Shown here piece by piece: positions 17,203-26,180 of a DNA stretch of 64,000 nucleotides (the stretch's first letter is position 1; each line of letters begins with the position of its first letter). Below the pieces are notes generated by a model that saw nothing but the letters and a program-made list of their open reading frames with translations, was not told the DNA's origin and made no database searches. The DNA is from Methanomassiliicoccaceae archaeon. GTDB taxonomy: Archaea; Thermoplasmatota; Thermoplasmata; Methanomassiliicoccales; Methanomethylophilaceae. The stretch covers positions 1 to 64,000 of the forward strand of contig PWHV01000008.1 in the NCBI GenBank assembly GCA_003555025.1, written 5' to 3'. The position numbers and the translations under genes were made by a program.

Positions 17203-17221
17203 CACCGGCATAGGTGAACTG

Positions 17222-17770
17222 ATGGCAAAGATGAAGATTGAGAACGTCGTAGCATCAACATCCCTCGGCCAGGAACTGGACCTGCGGGCGATCGAGCTCG
17301 CCCTGGACGGCGCCGAGTACAATCCCCAGCAATTCCCTGGCCTGGTCTACCGGCTCAAAGACCCCAAGACCGCCACCCTCCTTTTCCGCAGCGGCAAGGT
17401 CGTATGCACGGGGGCCAAGAGCCTGGACGATGTCAAGGTGGCCATCGGCAAGGTGGCCAAGCACATCGAGAAAGCGGGGATCATCATCGACATCGAACCC
17501 GATGTGGAGGTACAGAACATCGTCGCCTCCTCCGACCTGGAGCAGGAGATAAACCTCAACACCGTGGCCATCACCCTCGGCCTGGAGAAGGTGGAGTACG
17601 AGCCGGAGCAGTTCCCCGGCCTGGTGTACCGCCTCGACGACCCCAAGGTTGTGGTCCTCCTGTTCGGCTCCGGCAAGATGGTCTGCACCGGCGCCAAGGT
17701 CCCCGATGACGTGGTCAAGGCCGTGGACCGTATCGCCGCCGAGCTGCGCGCCGCCGGCCTGATGCGCTGA
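17222..17770 (+). CDS. tbp: TATA-binding protein
   Basis: General archaeal transcription factor that binds the TATA box and recruits TFB. Its 182 residues hold the two direct repeats of the TBP saddle: the first has QFPGLVYRLKDPK and FRSGKVVCTGAKS, the second QFPGLVYRLDDPK and FGSGKMVCTGAKV. Repeats begin IENVVASTSLGQELDL and VQNIVASSDLEQEINL. Length is standard and the family is unmistakable. The cysteine biosynthesis genes follow after 10 nt and may share its transcript. Confidence 0.97.
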   Translation: MAKMKIENVVASTSLGQELDLRAIELALDGAEYNPQQFPGLVYRLKDPKTATLLFRSGKVVCTGAKSLDDVKVAIGKVAKHIEKAGIIIDIEPDVEVQNIVASSDLEQEINLNTVAITLGLEKVEYEPEQFPGLVYRLDDPKVVVLLFGSGKMVCTGAKVPDDVVKAVDRIAAELRAAGLMR

Positions 17771-17780
17771 GCCCGGAAGC

Positions 17781-18710
17781 ATGCAGCAAGAACCCAAGGA
17801 CGACGTTCTCCGTCTCATCGGCGACACCCCGCTGCTGCGCCTGCGGCGCGTCATCCCCCGGGGTGAGGCGACGCTCCACGTCAAGCTGGAGTCCTTCAAT
17901 CCCATGGGCTCCGTCAAGGACCGCGTTGCCTTGGCGATGGTGGAGGACGCGGAGGCCCGCGGCCTCCTATCCGCGGAAGGTTCCATCGTCGAGGCCACCT
18001 CTGGCAACACCGGCATAGGCCTGGCGATGGTGGCCGCCGTCAGGGGATATCGCCTCACGTTAGCGATGCCGGAGTCCATGAGCGTCGAGAGGAGGCAGCT
18101 GCTCAAGGCGCTGGGCGCGGAGCTGCTGCTGACCCCGGCGTCGGAAGGTATGGCGGGCTCGCTGTGCCGGGCGGAGGAGCTGGCGGAGAGGGAAAGCGCG
18201 TTCATGCCCCGGCAGTTCTCCAACCCCGCCAACCCCTTGGCCCATTACACTGGCACGGCGCAGGAGATTCTGCGCCAGCTCCCGGATGTGGACGCGATAG
18301 TGGCCGGCATCGGAACCGGCGGCACCGTAACCGGCCTGGGCAGGGCGATGAGGAACTTCGCGCCCGGCGTGCGCGTGATCGGTGTCGAGCCGGAGGAGAG
18401 CCCGCTGCTGAGCGAGGGGCGCTCCGGGCCGCACGGCATCGAGGGCATCGGCGCCAATTTCGTCCCCGACAACCTGGACCTCGAGGTTCTGGACGGGGTG
18501 AGGACCGTCTCTTACGAACAGTCCAAGGCCGCGGCGCGCCGCTTGGCCCGAGAGGAGGGGCTGCTGGTGGGCCCATCGTCGGGGTCGGCCCTGCACGCCG
18601 CTCTGGAGCTGGCGGAGGAGATGGGGACCGGCAAGGTCCTGGCCATCCTGCCTGACGGTGGGGAGAGGTACATGAGCACCGGCATCTACGGAGACGATGA
18701 CAATGACTAA
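17781..18710 (+). CDS. cysK: Cysteine synthase (O-acetylserine sulfhydrylase)
   Basis: PLP enzyme joining O-acetylserine and sulfide to cysteine. Key marks are NPMGSVKDRVAL with the PLP lysine, TSGNTGIGLAM, GTGGTVTGLG binding the PLP phosphate, and GPSSGSALHA. 309 residues is typical. It is followed directly by serine acetyltransferase (14-nt overlap) and then CysRS, so the pair makes cysteine from serine. This is the bacterial-type route rather than the tRNA-dependent Sep-tRNA route of many methanogens. Confidence 0.92.
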   Translation: MQQEPKDDVLRLIGDTPLLRLRRVIPRGEATLHVKLESFNPMGSVKDRVALAMVEDAEARGLLSAEGSIVEATSGNTGIGLAMVAAVRGYRLTLAMPESMSVERRQLLKALGAELLLTPASEGMAGSLCRAEELAERESAFMPRQFSNPANPLAHYTGTAQEILRQLPDVDAIVAGIGTGGTVTGLGRAMRNFAPGVRVIGVEPEESPLLSEGRSGPHGIEGIGANFVPDNLDLEVLDGVRTVSYEQSKAAARRLAREEGLLVGPSSGSALHAALELAEEMGTGKVLAILPDGGERYMSTGIYGDDDND

Positions 18711-19341
18711 GGAAGGAGACCTCAAGGCGGTGATGGACCGCGACCCCGCGGTCAGGGACCGCCGCGACGCCGCCTGGTTCAGCCAGGGTTACCACGCGAT
18801 ACGCTTCCACCGTTGGAGCCACGCCCTATGGATGAAGGGGAGCCACCGCCGCGCCCGCTTCTTGAACTACGTGGGCAGGGTCCTCACCGGCGCCGACCTC
18901 CATCCCGGCGCCGACATCGGCGAGGACGTCTTCATCGACCACGCCAGTGGCGTGGTCGTCGGCGAGACGGCGGAGATCGGGGACCACGTGTGCATATTCC
19001 AGGGCGTAACCTTGGGCGGGGTGTCCTCGGAGAAGGGAAAGAGGCACCCCACCATCGGCGAGAACGTGGTCATCGGCGCCAACGCCACCGTGCTCGGCGA
19101 CATAAGCATCGGCAGCAACACCCGCATCGGGGCCGGTTCGGTGGTGGTCAAGGACGTGCCGCCGAACTCCACCGTGGTGGGCATCCCCGGCAAGGTCATC
19201 AAGCAGGGGGGCGTGCGATTGGACCAGGTCCTCAAGCACGACGAACTCCCCGACCCGGTCAAGGAGGCGTTGCAGGAGACGGCGGCGGAGGTCGAATCGC
19301 TGCGCGAGCGCCTGGAGGCCCTGGAGCGCGGGCAAAAATGA
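18697..19341 (+). CDS. cysE: Serine O-acetyltransferase
   Basis: Acetylates serine to O-acetylserine for CysK. A helical N-terminal part (WFSQGYHAIRFHRWSHALW) leads into left-handed beta-helix hexapeptide repeats with the active-site FIDHASGVVVGETAEIGD and VTLGGV segments. The C-terminus adds a charged tail (EALQETAAEVESLRERLEAL) likely to form a coiled coil; 214 residues makes it the short form of the family. The ATG at 18697 overlaps cysK by 14 nt; ATG 18703 is nearly as good. Confidence 0.9.
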   Translation: MTMTKEGDLKAVMDRDPAVRDRRDAAWFSQGYHAIRFHRWSHALWMKGSHRRARFLNYVGRVLTGADLHPGADIGEDVFIDHASGVVVGETAEIGDHVCIFQGVTLGGVSSEKGKRHPTIGENVVIGANATVLGDISIGSNTRIGAGSVVVKDVPPNSTVVGIPGKVIKQGGVRLDQVLKHDELPDPVKEALQETAAEVESLRERLEALERGQK

Positions 19342-19379
19342 TATAGGTACTCGCTTTAACTCCAACAGGGGCGCCTGAA

Positions 19380-20774
19380 TTGACACTGAGGATACACAAC
19401 ACACTGACCGGCAGCAAGCAGGAGTTCGTGCCTCTGCGCGAGGGCGAGGTCTCCATGTACGTCTGCGGGGTGACCGTCTACGACGACATCCACCTGGGCC
19501 ACGCGCGCTCCATCGTGGTCTTCGACATGGTGAACCGCTACCTGCGCCACCTGGGCTACGATGTGACCCACGTGACAAACTTCACCGACGTCGACGACAA
19601 GATAATCAATCGCGCCAATGAGGAGGGCGTCGATCCCTTGGAGCTCTCGGCCCGCTACATCGACCGTTATTTCGAGGAGACCGACTCGCTCAAGGTGCTG
19701 CGGGCGGACATGTACCCCAAGGCGAGCGAGAGCATGGACGCCATCATCGACATGGTTCGGTCCATCATCGACAACGGCTACGGATACGCCACCGACGAGG
19801 GGAACGTGTACTTCTCCATCGCCAAGGTGGAGGACTACGGCAGGCTGACCAACCAGCGCCTGGAGGACATGTCCGGTGCCCGGGAGGTCATGCAGGACCC
19901 GCAGAAGCGCGACCATATGGACTTCGCGGTGTGGAAGGCCGCGAAGCCGGGGGAGGTGGCATGGGAATCGCCCTGGGGAAGGGGGAGGCCAGGCTGGCAC
20001 ATCGAGTGCTCGGCGATGATAAGGTCACGTCTCGGCGACCTCATCGACATCCATGGCGGAGGGAACGACCTGATCTTCCCCCACCACGAGAACGAGATAC
20101 TGCAGACCGAGGCGGTGACCGGTGGGACGCTGGCGAGGTACTGGATGCACAACGGCATGCTGCAGCTCCAGGACGAGAAGATGAGCAAGTCCCTGGGGAA
20201 CTTCCTCCGCGTCAGCGACCTGCTGCGCGAGCACGATGTCCAGACCCTGCGGTTCTTCCTGCTCAACACTCATTACCGCGGCCCGCTGGTGTACACCGAG
20301 GGCTCGCTGGAGGAGGCCAAGGCCTCGCTGCGGCGCCTGTGGAACACCTGGCGCGAGCTGCAGGCCTACCGGCGGGAGGCCGCCGGCGATGACGACGCCG
20401 CCGCGGCGCTGCAGAGGGCGAGGGCGGAGTTCCATGAGAACATGGACGACGACTTCAACTCCCGCGCCGCCATCTCGGCGCTGTTCAACCTCGCCCGCGA
20501 GCTGAACCGCATGATGGCCGACGGAAGCCTCTCGGCCGCGGGCGCCGGCGCGGCCCAGGAACTTTTCCAGGATCTCGATGCAGTGCTCGCCATCCTGCCG
20601 GAGGAAAGCGGCGGCGGGGAGCTCGACGCGGTGGTCGGCCTGCTCGCCGACGTCAGGCAGGAACTGCGCAGGAGGAAGATGTTCGACCTCGCCGACACGA
20701 TACGTGACCGCCTCAGGGATGCGGGCATACAGCTTGAGGACCAGGGGGAAGGGGTGAAATGGAAGAGGACCTGA
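19380..20774 (+). CDS. cysS: Cysteinyl-tRNA synthetase
   Basis: Class I synthetase charging tRNA-Cys. The zinc and active-site elements are present: YVCGVTVYDDIHLGHARS (HIGH motif variant HLGH, first zinc Cys), PGWHIECSAM, FPHHENEI, and KMSKSLGN. 464 residues is the usual length. The start is a TTG at 19380, 38 nt after cysE. Its end overlaps a radical SAM gene by 16 nt. It lies 6 kb from the window's tRNA-Cys and directly downstream of cysteine synthesis genes. Confidence 0.95.
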   Translation: MTLRIHNTLTGSKQEFVPLREGEVSMYVCGVTVYDDIHLGHARSIVVFDMVNRYLRHLGYDVTHVTNFTDVDDKIINRANEEGVDPLELSARYIDRYFEETDSLKVLRADMYPKASESMDAIIDMVRSIIDNGYGYATDEGNVYFSIAKVEDYGRLTNQRLEDMSGAREVMQDPQKRDHMDFAVWKAAKPGEVAWESPWGRGRPGWHIECSAMIRSRLGDLIDIHGGGNDLIFPHHENEILQTEAVTGGTLARYWMHNGMLQLQDEKMSKSLGNFLRVSDLLREHDVQTLRFFLLNTHYRGPLVYTEGSLEEAKASLRRLWNTWRELQAYRREAAGDDDAAAALQRARAEFHENMDDDFNSRAAISALFNLARELNRMMADGSLSAAGAGAAQELFQDLDAVLAILPEESGGGELDAVVGLLADVRQELRRRKMFDLADTIRDRLRDAGIQLEDQGEGVKWKRT

Positions 20775-21787
20775 TACGCCGCAAGGCCGAGCTCATCCTC
20801 GGCGGCGAGGTCAGGGTGCCCAGCGGCCATCGGCTGCCGGTGCGCATCTCCCGTTCCACCGCCGGGCCGGGAGCGGGCTCCCGGGGCATCGTCCTGAGCT
20901 TCCACGGCATGCGGGTGAAGAAGCCCATCTGCACCGAGGGGGGAGATTTCGAGCTGGTCCCCGTCGAGGACGGCCTCAGGCTGGACCGCGGCGGGGAACC
21001 GTTCATTGAACGCGTGGACCTGGAGCCGGTCATATACCACTCCCCCGGCCAGGCGTTCTTCAACCTCGACCAGAGATGCGAGTTCCATTGCCTGTTCTGC
21101 ACCTCGCCGTCCTTGGGGGTGGAGGCCACCAAAGGCCTCACCCCGGAGAGCATAGCGGAGATGGTCGCCGAGGCGGCGGAGAGGGAGGACTTCGTCTCGG
21201 CGGCGCTGACCAGCGGCGTGGCGGGGGGCATAGGGGAGACGGTGGAGCGCATGGCGCGCACCGTGGAGCTAATCAAGGGGAAGGTCCCCTGGGCAACGGT
21301 GGGGACGGAGCCTTACGTGGACAGCGAGGAGCAGCTGCTGCGCCTACGCGACGCCGGCGCCGACGAGATGAAGATCAACATCGAGACCTCCGACGAGAGC
21401 ATCTTCCGCAAGGTCTGCCCTGACCTCGACCGCGACCTACTGCACCGGATGATAGAGGCGGCGGTGGACATCTTCGGGCGGGGGAAGGTGTCCTCCAACA
21501 TCATCATCGGCCTGGGGGAGAGCGACGGATCCGTGGTGGAGGAGATGGAGAGGCTGGCGGCCATGGGCTGCGCCCCCGGCCTGCGGCCGCTCAAGGTCAA
21601 CGACAGCAACCACGGCCCGTTGGAGGAGGCCCTCGGGCCGCTCCCCGAACTGGACGCCGACCGTCTGCTGCGGCTGAGCAGGGAGCAGAAGAGGGTGATG
21701 GACGCCCACGGCCTTGACAGCCGGACGTTCAGCACCATGTGCTTCGAGTGCGGCTGCTGCGACCTGGTCCCCTTCCGCGACTTTTAG
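20759..21787 (+). CDS. Radical SAM protein, function unknown
   Basis: A 342-residue radical SAM enzyme. The cluster motif CEFHCLFC lies near residue 105, within FFNLDQRCEFHCLFCTSPS. An N-terminal domain of about 90 residues comes first, with no clear family, and the C-terminus ends in CFECGCCDLVPF, three cysteines that may hold a second cluster. Barrel motifs KINIETSDE and SSNIIIGLGES are typical. GGGGTGAA just before the ATG is a good ribosome-binding site inside the end of cysS (16-nt overlap). It ends with TAG. Substrate unknown. Confidence 0.72.
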   Translation: MEEDLIRRKAELILGGEVRVPSGHRLPVRISRSTAGPGAGSRGIVLSFHGMRVKKPICTEGGDFELVPVEDGLRLDRGGEPFIERVDLEPVIYHSPGQAFFNLDQRCEFHCLFCTSPSLGVEATKGLTPESIAEMVAEAAEREDFVSAALTSGVAGGIGETVERMARTVELIKGKVPWATVGTEPYVDSEEQLLRLRDAGADEMKINIETSDESIFRKVCPDLDRDLLHRMIEAAVDIFGRGKVSSNIIIGLGESDGSVVEEMERLAAMGCAPGLRPLKVNDSNHGPLEEALGPLPELDADRLLRLSREQKRVMDAHGLDSRTFSTMCFECGCCDLVPFRDF

Positions 21788-21809
21788 ATTTAGACTCTCC
21801 TTAAATCTA
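21785..21809 (+). promoter_or_regulatory. Inverted repeat at the DtxR-FeoB promoter (candidate operator)
   Basis: A perfect 8-bp inverted repeat, TAGATTTA and TAAATCTA, separated by 9 nt. Its right arm runs into the TATA-like AATCTATATACC about 27 nt before the ATG at 21836. A repressor bound here would block the promoter. Since the first gene is a DtxR-type metal sensor, self-control by iron is a natural guess. The left arm begins in the stop codon of the preceding gene. Confidence 0.6.
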
Positions 21810-21835
21810 TATACCGAAATGCGATTCCAACCTCC

Positions 21836-22489
21836 ATGGTGAGCGCGAACATGGAGGATTACCTCCTGGCGATCTACCGGCTCAACAAGGACGGCGGCCC
21901 GGCCAAGACCAACGACATCGCCGATAGCCTTGACATATCCCCCGCCAGCGTCACCGAGATGGTGAAGAGGCTCTCCGAGCAGGGGCTGGTGGAATACGAG
22001 AGGTACCGCGGCGCCACCCTTACGCGCAAAGGCTACCGGCACGCTCACCGCATGCACCGCAAGCACCGTCTGGTGGAGAAGTTCTTCGTGGATGTGCTCA
22101 AGAGCGACACTGACAGCGCCCACGCCAGCGCCTGCCACATCGAGCACAGCTTCACCGACGAGGCCGCCCGCCAGCTCTGCCGCATCATCGGGTCGCCCGA
22201 TGTCTGCGATTGCGAGGAGGTCTGCGAAGACCTCTGCGACAACCGCCAACTGCAAGGGACGGCGCTGTCCGAGCTCGTAGAGGGCCAGTCAGCGCGGATA
22301 TCGCACCTGATATGCGACAGCCCCGAGAAGGTGCGCAAGCTCATCGCCATGGGCTTGGTGCCCGGACGGTCGATCAAGATGGAGAGCGGCATGCCGATGC
22401 GGGGGCCGATGGTGGTCCGCATGGACGACAGCCTGGTCGCCCTCGACCGCGAATACACCCGCCTGGTGATGGTGGACCTGGAGGAATGA
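21836..22489 (+). CDS. DtxR-family metal-dependent regulator with FeoA-like domain
   Basis: Metal-sensing repressor of 217 residues. Residues 1-65 are the winged helix (MEDYLLAIYRL, TNDIADSLDISPASVTEMVKRL). The dimerisation and metal-binding part follows, with GYRHAHRMHRKHRLVEKFF and a Cys-rich PDVCDCEEVCEDLCDN stretch. The last 75 residues form an SH3/FeoA-like domain (LIAMGLVPGRSIKMES, VALDREYTRLVMV). It overlaps feoB by a few nt or lies 5 nt before it, depending on the feoB start. It probably controls its own operon through the inverted repeat at 21785-21809. Confidence 0.88.
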   Translation: MVSANMEDYLLAIYRLNKDGGPAKTNDIADSLDISPASVTEMVKRLSEQGLVEYERYRGATLTRKGYRHAHRMHRKHRLVEKFFVDVLKSDTDSAHASACHIEHSFTDEAARQLCRIIGSPDVCDCEEVCEDLCDNRQLQGTALSELVEGQSARISHLICDSPEKVRKLIAMGLVPGRSIKMESGMPMRGPMVVRMDDSLVALDREYTRLVMVDLEE

Positions 22490-22494
22490 CGCTG

Positions 22495-24420
22495 ATGGGC
22501 GACAGGATGGAACTGGCCCTGATGGGCAATCCCAATGTGGGGAAGTCGACGCTGTTCACCAAGCTCACCGGCGTGGGCGTGATGGTCTCCAACTATCCCG
22601 GCACCACGGTGGAGTTCAAGGAGGGAAGCTTCCTGCGCGACGGCAGGAAGGTGGCCGTGCACGACCTGCCGGGGACCTATTCCCTGTCGGGGGAGAGCGA
22701 GGACGAGATCGTCGCCATCCGCATGCTGGCGGAGAACCGCTTCGACGCGGTGGCGGTCGTTGTCGACGCCACCAGGCTGGAGAGCAGCCTCGTCCTCATG
22801 TTCCAGGTGATGGAGCTCGGCCATCCCGTTATCGTAGCGTTGAACCAGATGGACATCGCCCAGAAGCGCTACGAAATGGACATCGCTAAGATGGAGGGGA
22901 TACTGGGCGTACCGGTCTTCCCCATCTCGGCCATAACGGGCGAGGGCGTCGACGAGCTGGCGCAGGCGGTGGTCTCCGACCGCGCGGTGAGGTCCGACTT
23001 CAAGGTGAGCTACGACTCCCACATAGAGGAGCAGCTCGAGGCCCTTCCCGCCGACCTTCCGGAGACGCAGTTCCCCGCCCGCGGGGCCTTGCTCAAGTTG
23101 CTGGAGGGCAACGAGTACATATCCTCTCTATTCGACGAAGAGACCAAGCAGAATGTCTACCTCGCCGCCAAGGAGTTCCACGCCGACCACGGCGAGTCCA
23201 TAAACATCCACATCACCCGGGACCGCTACGGCGAGGCGGGGCGCGTACGCAAGGAGGCGGTCACCCCGCGCAAGGGGCCGCTGACCATGCGCGACCGCGT
23301 ATCCGACATGACCATGCGCCCGGCCACCGGCGTACCCATACTGATAGGCGTCTTAGCAACAATATTCCTGGCCATCGTTATCATGGGCGAGTGGCTGGAG
23401 CACGAGCTCGAAGAACTCTTCGACCTGCTGGTGGGCGATGCGATGGTCGAGATCGGCCGCTCGCTCGCCGGCGATTTCGGCGCGGCCGTGGGGAGCGGCG
23501 TCACCATGGGCATCGAGGCCATCGTGGTGCTCATCATACCCTTCATCATGGTCTGGTACATCATACTGGCCCTCCTGGAGGACAGCGGCTACATGCCCAG
23601 GGCGGTGGCGTTGCTCGACGGCGTCATGCACAAGGTGGGCCTGCACGGCCGCGCCGTGATCCCCATGATGGTGGGCATAGGGTGTTCGGTGCCCGCCATA
23701 CTGGCGACGCGGACCGCCGGCTCCAAGAGGGAGAGGCTCATCCTCTCCACCCTCATCGTCATGGCGGTCCCCTGCGGGGCGCAGATGGCGATAATCATCG
23801 GTCTGGTCTCGCGTTTCGTGGGCATCGCCGCCGCCGCGGGCATCTTCGCCATGCTGCTGGGGCTGCTGCTTCTCCTCGGATTCGTGATGGACCGCTGGCT
23901 GCGCAAGGAGCCCACCTGCCTGGCGATGGAGATACCCGACCTCCGCACCCCCACGGCGCGGAACGTCGCTTTCAAGACCTACAGCCGCAGCCGCGACTTC
24001 TTCCTGATAGCGTTCCCGTTCCTACTGGTGGGCAGCGTTATCGTTGAGGTCCTCCTCTCATTCGGCGCGATGGACTTCATCGTGGAGCCGATGTCCTTCA
24101 TAACCGTGGGCATACTGGGCCTTCCGGCCGTCACCATCATCGCCTTCTTGTTCGGAATCCTGCGCAAGGAGCTGGCGGTGGGGATGCTGGTCACCATCTC
24201 CGGCGTGGGGGCGGTCAGCGGGCTTTCCGAGTTCATGGACCCCGTCCAGTTCGTGGTGTTCGGCGTGGTGATGGCGATATACATGCCCTGCCTCGCCGCC
24301 TGGGCGGTGCTCATGAAGGAGGTCGGCGTCAAGAACGCGCTGCTGGTGGGCGCGGCGTCCATCCTAACCGCTCTGCTGGTGGGCGGGACGGTCAACCTGG
24401 TGCTGAGCGCGCTGTTCTAG
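22495..24420 (+). CDS. feoB: Ferrous iron transporter FeoB
   Basis: GTP-gated Fe(II) importer. The N-terminal G domain has GNPNVGKS (G1), [10 protein letters not shown] (G2), DLPGTYSL (G3) and NQMD (G4). After about residue 270 come roughly ten membrane helices with the Gate motifs (MVGIGCSVPAI, VPCGAQMAIII, PCLAAWAVL). About 641 residues, usual for archaea. The ATG at 22495 has GAGG about 10 nt upstream; ATG 22486 overlapping the regulator stop is also possible. Its stop shares the CTAG at 24417-24420 with the converging gltX. A second FeoB starts at 63700. Confidence 0.93.
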   Translation: MGDRMELALMGNPNVGKSTLFTKLTGVGVMVSNYPGTTVEFKEGSFLRDGRKVAVHDLPGTYSLSGESEDEIVAIRMLAENRFDAVAVVVDATRLESSLVLMFQVMELGHPVIVALNQMDIAQKRYEMDIAKMEGILGVPVFPISAITGEGVDELAQAVVSDRAVRSDFKVSYDSHIEEQLEALPADLPETQFPARGALLKLLEGNEYISSLFDEETKQNVYLAAKEFHADHGESINIHITRDRYGEAGRVRKEAVTPRKGPLTMRDRVSDMTMRPATGVPILIGVLATIFLAIVIMGEWLEHELEELFDLLVGDAMVEIGRSLAGDFGAAVGSGVTMGIEAIVVLIIPFIMVWYIILALLEDSGYMPRAVALLDGVMHKVGLHGRAVIPMMVGIGCSVPAILATRTAGSKRERLILSTLIVMAVPCGAQMAIIIGLVSRFVGIAAAAGIFAMLLGLLLLLGFVMDRWLRKEPTCLAMEIPDLRTPTARNVAFKTYSRSRDFFLIAFPFLLVGSVIVEVLLSFGAMDFIVEPMSFITVGILGLPAVTIIAFLFGILRKELAVGMLVTISGVGAVSGLSEFMDPVQFVVFGVVMAIYMPCLAAWAVLMKEVGVKNALLVGAASILTALLVGGTVNLVLSALF

Positions 24421-26099
24421 CGATGGGCGTAGACCGCCCTCACCCCGTCATCGACGCTCTCGATGCGGACGAAACCGAAACGCTCGAACTGCACCACATC
24501 TCCGGGCGAAGCGTCCAAGGGCTCGACCAGGCCGCGCGTCAAGCCGCCATCGGGCATGACGACCTCGGCGGGCAGGGAGCCTTCCGGCGCCCATTGCACG
24601 ATCCTCACCCCTTGCCGCGAGACGCTCTTGTCATCGCCCGCGTGGCGGCAGGTCTCACCGGACTCGATGTTGCACAGGCCCTTGAGTCTCAGCATCCCCT
24701 TGCGCCGCAGCTCCTCGTGGTCCTCGGAGCATATGTGGACCTGAAAGTCCCCCTGGAAACTGTGTCTGCGCACACCCATCTCCGGCCGGTCGGGGTGGAG
24801 CGGGCAGCTCGACTCCGTCGTTCCATCGAATTCGACGCTCACCTTCACCGGCTCAGGCACGAAGAAGAAGCGTTTCGCCTCCGGCTCGACGATGTCGCGG
24901 TTGATGGCGAACAGGTTGTCCCAGGAGACCTGCACGTCCACCTGCTTAATCCCGACCTCAAGCCAATAGCGCCTTATGGCCTCCGGGCTGATGCCCCGTC
25001 GCCTCAAAGCGCGCAGGGTGCCGACGCGGACGTCGTCCCAGCCCTTGTACTCTCCCTCTTTGATGCCCTGGCCGATCACCGAGGTCTTGAGCACGGTGTC
25101 CGGTATGGACACCAGCCCGTAATGGATGAACACCGGCCTGGTCCATGACAGGTAATCGTAGATGAAACCTTGGCGGTGGGTGTTGTTGAGATGGTCCTTG
25201 CCCCGCATCACATGCGTTATGCCAAAGTCGTGGTCGTCGACCGCCACCGAGAGGTTCATCATCGGATAGACGTTGTAGCGGTCGCCTGTGCGGGGATGGG
25301 GATGGTCCACCTGGCGGAGGGCGATGAAGTCCCGCAGCGCCGGGTTGGGGTGGTCCACAGCGGTCTTGACCACCGCCGCGGCCTCCCCGGCGGAGTAATG
25401 GGATGAGAGGAGGCGGTCGAGCCTCTCCAGATTGTCCTCCGGCCCCGATCCGCGGCAGCCGCAGGCCTGGCAGGCAACCTTCATTTCCCTCCAATCGTTG
25501 CTGTCGCAGAGGCAGATGTAGGCATGCCCCATCTCCGTCAGCTTCCTGATGACGTCATAATAGCGCTGGAACCGGTCGCTCTGGTGAACGGTCTCGTGGA
25601 CATCCACTCCCAGCCACTCGAGGTCCTCGGCGATCATGTGGTAGGCCTCGGGGTCCACCTTCTCGGGGTTGGTGTCCTCGAAACGGTTCACGAGCCTCCC
25701 GCCGCTCATCTTGACGTACTCGTCGTTGAGCACCGCTACGCGGGAATGGCCTAGATGGAGAGGGCCTGACGGTCCGGGAGCGATCCTCATCACCACGCCG
25801 CCGGGCACGTCCGACGCCTCGAGCTCAGGCAGGGAGTTGCGCCTCTCCTTCTTCTCCTTGACCATGAGGCCGGAGTCAATGGCGCGCAGGGCCTCCTCCT
25901 GAGCATCGGCGCCGAGTCCGTTCACCTCGGCGACGATGCGCTCGATGATCGGGACGAGCTCCTTGGAATTCTTCCGAAGCTCCGGGCACTCGCCCATCAC
26001 CTTGCCCACCACCGCCTTGGGGTTCGCCTTGCCCTTGTAGAAGACCGCGTTCTGCAGGGCGTACTTCCTCACCGTCGTCTCGACGTCCTCTGCGACCAT
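24417..26099 (-). CDS. gltX: Glutamyl-tRNA synthetase, archaeal type
   Basis: Class I synthetase. After an archaeal N-terminal extension (helical, with KANPKAVVGKVMGECP) the HIGH-type motif appears as GPSGPLHLGHSRV near residue 110, with the KMSKS-type loop seen as LKTSVIGQGIKEGEY. The C-terminal beta-barrel anticodon domain is of the archaeal/eukaryotic kind. An insert with CQACGC and CLCDSND is notable and may bind zinc. 560 residues is normal. The stop is TAG, on the same CTAG that ends feoB. Confidence 0.92.
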   Translation of the reverse strand: MVAEDVETTVRKYALQNAVFYKGKANPKAVVGKVMGECPELRKNSKELVPIIERIVAEVNGLGADAQEEALRAIDSGLMVKEKKERRNSLPELEASDVPGGVVMRIAPGPSGPLHLGHSRVAVLNDEYVKMSGGRLVNRFEDTNPEKVDPEAYHMIAEDLEWLGVDVHETVHQSDRFQRYYDVIRKLTEMGHAYICLCDSNDWREMKVACQACGCRGSGPEDNLERLDRLLSSHYSAGEAAAVVKTAVDHPNPALRDFIALRQVDHPHPRTGDRYNVYPMMNLSVAVDDHDFGITHVMRGKDHLNNTHRQGFIYDYLSWTRPVFIHYGLVSIPDTVLKTSVIGQGIKEGEYKGWDDVRVGTLRALRRRGISPEAIRRYWLEVGIKQVDVQVSWDNLFAINRDIVEPEAKRFFFVPEPVKVSVEFDGTTESSCPLHPDRPEMGVRRHSFQGDFQVHICSEDHEELRRKGMLRLKGLCNIESGETCRHAGDDKSVSRQGVRIVQWAPEGSLPAEVVMPDGGLTRGLVEPLDASPGDVVQFERFGFVRIESVDDGVRAVYAHR

Positions 26100-26180
26100 C
26101 GAATGAGTGAAGAGCCCCTCCGTATAATAGCATTGCTCGCCGCGAGCATCATTATTATAGGGAGAATGGGATTATCGGGC

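Noticed and set aside
22255-22489. FeoA-like domain of the regulator as a separate feoA gene
   Set aside because: It is in one continuous frame with the DtxR-type helix-turn-helix and has no start signals of its own; a C-terminal SH3/FeoA-like domain is normal in this regulator family.
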